Part shown: piece after piece, positions 56,430 to 64,000 of the stretch
Numbering within the stretch: the first letter of the stretch is position 1
Layout of the letters: each line of letters starts with the position of its first letter
From: Coleophoma eucalyptorum
Taxonomy: Eukaryota; Ascomycota; Leotiomycetes; Helotiales; Dermateaceae
Assembly: GCA_026120035.1 (NCBI GenBank)
Contig: JALRME010000007.1
Span: forward strand, 372,001 to 436,000
Direction: 5' to 3'
DNA length: 64,000 bases
Position numbers and translations under genes: made by a program
The notes under the pieces: generated by a model
Seen by the model: the letters and a program-made list of their open reading frames with translations, nothing else
What the model was told of the DNA's origin: nothing
Databases searched by the model: none

Positions 56430-56435
56430 TTTATA
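56430..56435 (-). promoter_or_regulatory. TATA box of rhgA
   Basis: TATAAA on the minus strand (context CTTCTTATAAAGCCAAG), 87 bases upstream of the start codon, a suitable distance for a tightly regulated secreted-enzyme gene. Confidence 0.6.
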
Positions 56436-58873
56436 AGAAGCACAGCACCTACAATTGCAATTACCCATCTCATGGCCATCAAATTCAAGGCCCTTGAGAT
56501 GGGAGGGGTCGGATAGGAACATTTCCAGAAATTAAGGTGTGTTTCTGATAAATTCTTGAGCTGCAAACTATTGTGGATTCCACGAATAATCTCGCGTTGG
56601 CGGTTATTGCAATGATCTACAAGGTTCAATATTCAACGAGTTACAGGGATCTGTGAATAGGCAACTTGCCCTCTGAGAAGACCAACGATGACCGGCTGAA
56701 GGCCATGACCTACTCAGACGGCTGGGGTCAATTGATATCTTTGCTGCTGTTGGAGGAAAGATGGAAGGGGGGAAAGGGAAAATGAAGGCTGAAGGCTGAA
56801 TGCGAGGGGAGAGCAGATGGGAGGAGGACAGGCAGTACAAGTTGCGGCTTCGGAAATAAAAGCTACCGGTAATTTCCCGACCGTTGCTGTGTTGGCGGTC
56901 GGCAGTGTGCACGTGGCATCGCGTAGCGTTACGGTTCCTTCAGCGTTCACCTGTCCAGCCCCGTGAGCCTCAGCTTCAACAGATAACCATGCTCAAACAA
57001 GAAGGCGCCTGTGATTGCAATCTACTTTTCATGATGCGGCCTCATTGCGTATAGGGGCCAGTGCAAGCGAGTGCAATCGGTGTTGATGCATGCATCCATA
57101 TGCCATTGAATCCAGGGTGGGAGGAGGGTGAGAGATAGAGGCGCGAACTTCCTAGTCCGCACGAAGGCCCAACAGGGCTGCTTGGTTCTATAAAGCACAA
57201 CAAATCACCACCGACCTCTGACGGGGACCTTATCGCACCTGCATCTGATCTGTGCTGTCCTTGAGCCCGAAAGGCAAGATCAGATCGGACGAGGTGGGAC
57301 TGGTGGAGAATTGCATGCAGTATGCTTCGGACGAGAAAGGCGAAAGTGCCGAGAGTAGCGTCCACTTGTCAGCAAGCAACTCTCCCAGCCATGCCAGCTT
57401 CTTAGTAGGGCAAGAATGTGCAGAGCGTCAGTTGCCTTCGCTTCATCTACGGCGAGGTCGTAAAACTACCCCTGCTGAAATTGGCTTGGAACTCTATTTG
57501 ATTTAGTTCCTCTGCTACGCTTCATAAGGGGGTCACCATTTCACAGTATATATCTCGCCGACAAGCGACTGATGTTCCCCCCTTCTGTACAGTACCTTCG
57601 CCATCTCATAGCACTGTAGCTGGCAGCGCTGGTTTTACCGTTGGGGCCAGACTTCAATTCATGCTTAAAGCTTAATCTTGCCGTGCTGCAGGGTCCCAGA
57701 AGTGGCTTCACTTTCCCTCTGAACCAGTGTTTGCTCGTCTGCTCGAGGCTTGATTTGTTTGATCCTCTCATACCTCTGCTTTGGTCTAATGAGTGAAGTA
57801 GTAAAAGAGTATTACCAAGGAAAAGGTTCAATGGACCCATTCTGAGCCGTTAAATCAAGTGCGCGGCGTATTTACTTCATCGATTCCAATTTCAAATTTC
57901 GTATATTCATCATATCAACGATCTAAGTGTGGCATATGTGATATCTTCAAATGAATATATCCCTACCCCATTAGCTAGACGCACTCTCTCCTATCATCTA
58001 CCATGGGTGCAGTGCTCAATCTGCCTGGCCCTTTTTCCACACTTGTTTTTGGTTTCTCCCTCTGATTTAGTATTTGAATTCTTAATATTACAGAATGAAC
58101 TTTCTACTAGAGCTGACTTGGTATGCGCGAGCTTGACAGCGGTGAAACCAATCAATCGCAATGAATCAATTGCTTGGTTGTATTCCATTGAATAAACTGA
58201 ATGAGGCATGGCCCTTTAACGAAAATTTGCAAATTCCGATAACTTTCTGCAGGGGGAAAAAAAGGAAGTTCATGCTATTAGAGCGATTTCCAATCGCTCC
58301 AGAGATTAGCTGCCTCGAAGACGAAAATATCTTAAGCGATTTCAACAGGAACCACCAACCACAACACTGGCGAACATGAGCCAAGTCATCACGAAATCCT
58401 CTGTGCCCACAAAGCGAAGAACATTTCTAAATTTTTCGAGTTGGTCCGCAGGTCTAAGGAAGCGAGTATCGTGCGACTTTTAGTCCTCAGCACCCGATGT
58501 TTACCACGTGCAAAACCAGTCGATGGCAGACTCCGAAATCCTATCGAGACCAGTACTTATGGATGGATAGATTTCCCAATCCACGATGAGATACCGAGAA
58601 ATCAAGCACTCTAGCATGCTTGACCTTCCTTATTGGGATCATTCGCTGCGGATGCCAATACCTGCCAATACCTGCCAAGCACAACTTCAACGGACGATAG
58701 GCCGTAGCCGAATATGCCAAGTCTGATGTACCTGAGCTTGGGAGATGCTCCAAATTGAACCCGGGTTTTGAATGGTGATGCTGAAATTGAGATTGATGCT
58801 TCCAGGAGTTGACCTGCTTGAGATCTTGGAGCTCTATCACAAGCTTCTTGGCCGCTTGAAGTGCGTGCTGGAA

Positions 58874-58880
58874 TATAAAA
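58874..58880 (+). promoter_or_regulatory. TATA box of the secreted nuclease gene
   Basis: TATAAAA (context GGAATATAAAAGGGCTGATG), 61 bases before the start codon at 58941. Confidence 0.65.
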
Positions 58881-58940
58881 GGGCTGATGAATTCCTTGTA
58901 TTCCGATAGAGCAGTGTCATGACCAGCATCATCCGCCAAG

Positions 58941-60933
58941 ATGAAACTTTTACAATCTCTCTTGGTCACAGTCACAAGTTTGGCCTCGATCTCCGCCGGA
59001 CAGACAATCGGCCAGATTAATGGTCCCCGATACCTCTCTCCATACGCAGGTCAAGCTGTAACAGGAGTTCGTGGAGTCGTGACCGCCAAAGGCCCCAGTG
59101 GATTTTTCCTCAGATCTATAGAAGCAGACCTCCAAGACGACGCTTCGAACTCTATCTATGTCTACGGGAGCACTTTCCTTAATAACGTGACTGTGGGAAA
59201 TCTCATTACTTTGGATGCTACAGTCTCCGAGTACCGTTCGTCAACAGCGTATATCTATCTTACGGAATTAATCAGTGCTCGGAATCTCAGCATCTTGTCG
59301 TCGGCAAATGAAGTTGTGCCGATAGTCATTGGACAGGATTCCACGATTGAGCCCCCAGCTCAACAATTTTCTGGTCTCGACAATGGCGATGTTCTCAGTA
59401 TCCCAAATAACTCGAGCCAGATCTCTGTTGAGAACCCAGTTCTGGACCCATCGCAGTATGGTCTAGATTTCTGGGAGAGTTTGTCTGGAGAATTGGTATC
59501 TATCACTGGAGTTACCGCTATTTCTAAACCGAGCAGTTATGGCGATACCTGGATCACGGGATCCTGGAATGTTACAGGGAGGAACGAACGTGGTGGGCTA
59601 ACAATGACTGATCAAGGTAACCCCTTATACCACTCGAACCCTTAGAGATCAGAATCTAACACTCTACAGATTCGAATCCTGAGACAATCCTCATTGGGGA
59701 TCCATTAGATGGGACTAATAACCCGAGCAATATTCGCCTTGGGGACAGTCTCGAAGATGTCACGGGTGTAGTGACCCAAGCATTTGGATTCTATAGAATT
59801 TTACCTTTAACGGCTTTGTCTGTTGTGGAATCCAAAAGTCCAGCGTCTGCAGCTCCAACGAAACTGCTCTCAAATGGAAAATGTGACAAGCTATCCATGG
59901 GCGCATACAATGTGGAGAATCTGACACCAACATCAACAATCCTACCCTCGATTGCAAAGCATATCGTTGAGTATCTAAAGACTCCCACAATTATGTTCTT
60001 GCAAGAAATCCAAGATAATAACGGTGCTGTGGACGATGATGGTACGTATCATCCAATCATTCTCGGCACTCGTCGCTAATCTCAAAAGTCGTCTCCTCAA
60101 ATCTTACCCTTACAACTCTCATCAACTCCATCAAAGCCCAATCCAATATCACCTATGCCTACACAACCGTAGATCCAGTCTCCGACTCTGATGGTGGTCA
60201 ACCTGGTGGCAACATCCGTGTAGCATATCTTTATCAACCATCCCTGATCCGCCTACACAACGCCAACCCCGGATCCTCAACCGATGCTAATGCCGTCTCG
60301 CTCGGTTCGGATGGTATTCCAGAGCTTAAGTACAACCCAGGCCGTATCGACCCTGAGAACGAAGCATGGACAGCGAGTCGAAAGCCGGTCGCTGCGGCTT
60401 GGGAGACGTTGGATGGGCGGAATGTATTTTATACCGTAAACGTGCATTTTGGATCCAAGGGAGGCGGAAGCAGCATTCATGGGGACTTGAGACCCCCTGT
60501 CAACGGTGGTGTGGAAGATAGGCTAATGCAAGCTAAAGTAACAGCTGTGAGTTTCTTCTTGCCTTACCTGAAAGTGTTCGAGTACTGATAAGAATTCTAG
60601 AACTTCATTTCACAAATCCTCACCCTCTCCCCATCGGCAAGGATCGTCACCGCGGGCGATTTCAATGAGTTCTCCTTCGCGCCACCTATTGAATCGTTCG
60701 TGTCGCTCTCGGGACTCCAGGAGCTTGACGAGATCGTGAATACTCCCGTGGAGGAGAGATATACGTATCTCTACGATATGAACTGCCAACAACTTGACCA
60801 CGTATTTATTAGTCCGTCATTGGCAGCCAAGACGGTGGAGTTCGAGCATATCCATGTCAATACTTGGGCGTCTTACGATGATCAGATCTCAGATCATGAT
60901 CCGAGTGTGGCCTTGTTGGATGTATGTGAATAG
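58941..60933 (+). CDS. Secreted endonuclease/exonuclease/phosphatase family protein (probable extracellular nuclease)
   Basis: Exons 58941-59616, 59670-60041, 60089-60546 and 60601-60933 give 612 aa; introns are 47-54 nt and phases agree. Signal peptide MKLLQSLLVTVTSLASISAG. Residues 20-290 hold an OB-like domain (YAGQAVTGVRGVVTAKGPSG, FFLRS, NSIYVYG, VGNLITLDATVSEY) as in bacterial ExeM/NucH-type extracellular DNases. The C-terminal half is the EEP catalytic fold: YNVENL near 320, FLQEIQDNNG with the catalytic Glu, an insertion PGGNIRVAYLYQP, VNVHFGSKGGG, VTAGDFNEF with Asp/Asn, LDHVFISPSL, and SDHDPSVALL with the Asp-His pair. All key residues are present, so it should be active. Degradation of extracellular DNA is inferred from the architecture; a phosphodiesterase on another substrate is possible. 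Several N-x-S/T sites fit a secreted glycoprotein. Confidence 0.88.
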
Positions 60934-63340
60934 ATATTTTTTTCGTATGCGGGTATTTCACTTGTCACAACTCTTGTAAAGCCATTTTATCCTATGTAGT
61001 ACCTCGAAATCAAAACCCTTTAATTTAACCAATTAGCCGGTGATGGTAACGTCCTTGCAGCTGTTAGGCACCGGTCTGTCATCATGGCCATTCATTATCG
61101 GGGAAACTCACGTACAGCCCCTGAATGCTGACCACAACCTTGACATATGACAAGCACAGCGGTTGTCTTACAGATTCGTTGAGATTGATTCTGCTGATTG
61201 CTGTTAAGATAAGAAGATTTAATCCATAGAACCCTGGGACAACCACTCGCTACGTAGCCCTAAGCAGGTCTTAACAATATAGCAAGTTCGTAGTCAGTGA
61301 CTGAGTGGATACCAGCAAGCGACGATCTTCTGGGACGAGGAGCAGAAAAAAGCCACTACCGGCTTGGACTCGAAAGCCACCCGAAAAAGGCACGTAGATC
61401 TTCCGACGAGAGGTTATACTGCTTTATGCCCAAAGGCAATAGCGGCCCGTGCAGCAGAAATATGGCTAATGCGTTGGCTGCAACTAGAGGAAGAGGCTTG
61501 CTCGCGTCCCTAGCAAAAATCTAACGACGCCACAACTCTGCAGATGAAACGAGGTACCAGGTCGATAAACAATACCAGCACCCTAGAGGTACATTTGCGT
61601 GATATGCCAGAACAACAATCGGAATTTTTTTTGAGCCGGTTTGGGGATTAAGTTGTTGCTCCAGGGAGCCAATGAGTCGTGACCCGAGGAAAGCTTACTG
61701 CCTTCGTCGTGTAAGAATTCTCAATAGTGCGATGTAAGAAGGACCTCAGCTGAGCGATGTGGGAGCACTACCATTTACTCGCCGCACTGGCACAGTTGTC
61801 GTGTCATGCAATGCATCTTCCTTATCCTCGCCAGGTGTGCCGTCGCGTAGGATGTTTGAAGGCAGCTTTCTTCGCCAGCCAAGTCGCAAAAGCGCAGCGC
61901 CCAATGACATTTCGGCAAGTACGAGTCCATTACGGCGCTGATGATGAAAAGCTCGGAGGAACTCATCGGAGCGAAAGTTTAATCTTTGCCCATGTCTGGC
62001 TGCTATGGGCCTCTGGCTATGACCGAACCCGCGCCGTGTGGTTGTGCCGTGGTGCAGTGATTTTACGTAGGGGACTATGCCTAAACAAGCATATAAGAAG
62101 TTGAGCACAGCGGGTGCGTACACTAGGTGAGATTATACGAACCCAACAGAAAGACGTCGCTTGCGTATACGTCCTGTGACCAAAGAGGCAGCAATAAACG
62201 AGAAGGATTGCAGAATGGGCAAGGATAGACGAGAAAGAAGGTACACCCCTCGGTTAGAGAATTAAGCAAGCTTGACTTGAGTGTGGGAGGGTAGGAGTGT
62301 AGAAGTGCAAGTTGAGACTTTCAACCATGAATAAGCCTTTGATTGATACCTGGGGAAGATCTGGGGATATATGTCTGCCTTGGGAGGGATGAGGTCTACT
62401 TTAGGTTTGCATGGCCGCTGTCAGGCTGGTTATGGAACATTCCGTTGCAGCTGGAGAAGAGACGAGAGAGCGCATAAGCGAGATCGCTCTCCATGTGGTT
62501 GTCGTGTTTCCATAGCAATTCGCCATAGAATTGAGTCGTGAAAGGGACAAAGTAGAGGCAAAACCGGGTGGCTCTCCAGTCCTTCCATAAATCTTTACTT
62601 ATCTCTCCGACTAGATAAATGCATACATACATACGCATTGTTTTAAAGCTCACACGCACTTGTAAAGGCAAAATAGCCCGCGGTCCCGCATGCAAATCAG
62701 AAATCAACACGCTTTTCGTCATCATTCCGCTTCTCTGCCGCCGCATTTGGCACGGCCCAGAATGTGTTTATGTCAAGACCTCTGGGGATGTTGGCCAAAA
62801 TCAAGGATATTTTACTGCAGCAAATTGAAGTCCTTGAAGGTTTGATATGTTGTTGGATAACCGCCATGCCAAGTTCCACCCGGGGTGATAAGCATGACTT
62901 GGCGTAATCGATTTGGGGGTACCTTGAAGTAGGTACAGTAAGCGGCGGTGCAAGCGAGCCGGAGATATGCATCCCTCCTCCGATTCACATTCGGGAGAAT
63001 TCACCGTCCGTGAGTAGTTCCAGCCTTTCCTATCTTCAGCTATTAATGTCCAACGCCCACACAAATGAACGGGCCTGTCTTCCGTCTTTTTTCTGTTCCC
63101 ACGCTCTCTAAATTCTTGCTCCATCTTCTTACCTTTTGACTTCTATCGACTTCCTCAACAGACGGCCTTTTCAGAGGCGACTACAACAAATCTTTGCCAC
63201 TTGGTCGGCGCGAGGCTGTCTTGGGGGAAAGTTGCAAAGGCCACCCAGTAATCAAGGGATTGCCAACAAGGATCTCCCACGAAGCACATAATTACCCACA
63301 ACAATCCGTGATCGAATTCTGAGATTCGCATTCGGCCAGG
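60934..63340. other. Gene-poor 2.4-kb region
   Basis: No supported gene. Frames at 61297-61524, 61757-62104 (+) and 61746-62123 (-) overlap each other and have no recognisable features. Nothing resembling a tRNA or repeat was found by eye. The last few hundred bases must contain the promoter of the RTA1-like gene. Confidence 0.5.
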
Positions 63341-64000
63341 ATGGATCACTACGTAGGACATACCGTCCAGCTGCTCGCCCGAGCAAATAGACACAACCCT
63401 TACGAGAACTGCACGGTATCAACGTGCCGCATTTCCACTTCCTACTATTTCTACCGCGTATCGCTGGGCGCCAATGCTGCGTTCCTGGCGCTCTTCAGCG
63501 TGTCCTTGATCGGATTCCTGGCGACCTTCGCTCTTACGAGACGAGCGACCGCATTTCACGTCGCTATGCTTTGTGGCGTGCTGCTCGAGATCATCGGATA
63601 TGCTGGTCGGATTGAGAGTTGGAAGAATCAATGGCTCGAGAATGGATTCTTGATTCAGATCGTCTGTCTTACCATTGCACCAGCGTTCATGGCCGGGGCG
63701 ATTTATCTGTGCCTGAGGAGAATTGTGTATGCATTCGGGCCGGAGAATAGCAGGATCAAGCCAGAGTCCTACACCAGAATTGTAAGCCCTCGCATTCTCT
63801 TACCGGAACCATGCTGACAAAAACTAGTTCATCCCTTGTGATCTTCTCTCTCTTCTGCTTCAAGCTGCTGGTGGTGGAATCGCCTCGGCGGCGTCGCACT
63901 CCAACAAGAGTCCCGACACTGGCGACAACATTATGGTAGCCGGCCTGGCATTCCAGGTCTTCACGCTACTCATATTTATGTGTCTCTGCGTCGACTTCTC
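63341..64000 (+). CDS. RTA1-like membrane protein (partial, cut by window end)
   Basis: Seven-helix protein of the fungal RTA1/RTM1/RSB1 lipid-translocating exporter-like family, found in plasma or vacuolar membranes and linked to resistance to toxic lipids and sterol drugs in yeast. Exon 1 63341-63781, intron of 46 nt (GTAAGC donor, GCTGAC branch, ACTAG acceptor), exon 2 from 63828 open to the window end. Seen so far: a short outside tail with two cysteines (NCTVSTCRIS), TM1 (LGANAAFLALFSVSLIGFLA), TM2 (FHVAMLCGVLLEIIGYAGRI), TM3 (LIQIVCLTIAPAFMAGAIYL) and, after the splice, TM4 (IPCDLLSLLLQAAGGGIAS). EIIGYAGR, APAFMAGAIYL, and FIPCDLLSLLLQAAGGG are diagnostic of the family. The 3' end is beyond the window; the specific substrate is unknown. 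Confidence 0.9.

Larger units (their letters stand above)
56344..58940. other. Intergenic 2.6-kb divergent region between rhgA and the secreted nuclease
   Basis: No supported gene. The part nearest rhgA (56.7-56.85 kb) has G-rich purine stretches (C-rich on the coding strand) and one CTGGGG, a match to the loose CreA consensus SYGGRG, at 56722-56727. The part near 58.65 kb has a doubled CAATACCTGC. Open frames at 57252-57506, 57929-58195 and 58541-58975 do not resemble proteins; the last runs antisense through the nuclease promoter. Confidence 0.5.

Overview
The window is nuclear DNA of a filamentous ascomycete (Pezizomycotina). The evidence is many short introns (mostly 43-90 nt) with GT-AG ends and CTNAC/CTGAC branch sites, the complex I 9.5-kDa subunit found in fungi, a UvsB/Mec1-type ATR kinase, an RTA1-type membrane protein, a GPI-anchored CFEM-like wall protein and a rhamnogalacturonase. 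Placement near Leotiomycetes is a guess from general protein flavour only. I see no bacterial operons, CRISPR arrays, recognisable transposons, rRNA or tRNA genes. All exon coordinates were worked out by hand from splice signals, reading phase and family conservation.

Left part, 1-46 kb (gene-dense, housekeeping). In order: complex I subunit NUO9.5 (+); a 1212-aa disordered protein of unknown function (-); a vacuolar-type subtilisin (-); a 2637-aa BEACH/WD40 trafficking protein (+); a DUF1989 protein (+); two Nudix hydrolases tail to tail (YSA1-like +, NUDT14-like -); an unknown conserved 340-aa protein (-); a mitochondrial homoserine/serine O-acyltransferase (+); an SLC35F-type transporter (-); COX16 (-); the ATR checkpoint kinase, 12 exons (+); an ABCC/MRP transporter (+); a RING-H2 protein (+); and an FAD-linked oxidase with an extra N-terminal domain (+).

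Right part, 46-64 kb (gene-poor, secretory). Four genes are separated by intergenic stretches of 2.4 to 5.5 kb: a CFEM-like GPI-anchored wall protein (-), rhamnogalacturonan hydrolase with 10 exons (-), a secreted endonuclease/exonuclease/phosphatase family nuclease (+), and an RTA1-like seven-helix membrane protein cut by the window end (+). Every one is secreted, wall-anchored or membrane-bound. This contrasts with the left part and looks like an environment- or plant-facing compartment.

No wholly new multi-gene system stands out. The most useful leads are the ATR promoter (MluI cell-cycle box plus a minimal uORF whose stop overlaps the start codon), the oxidase with an unrecognised 193-residue N-terminal domain, the convergent pair of Nudix enzymes with possible dual targeting of one, a 13-nt micro-exon, and a clean G-quadruplex motif.
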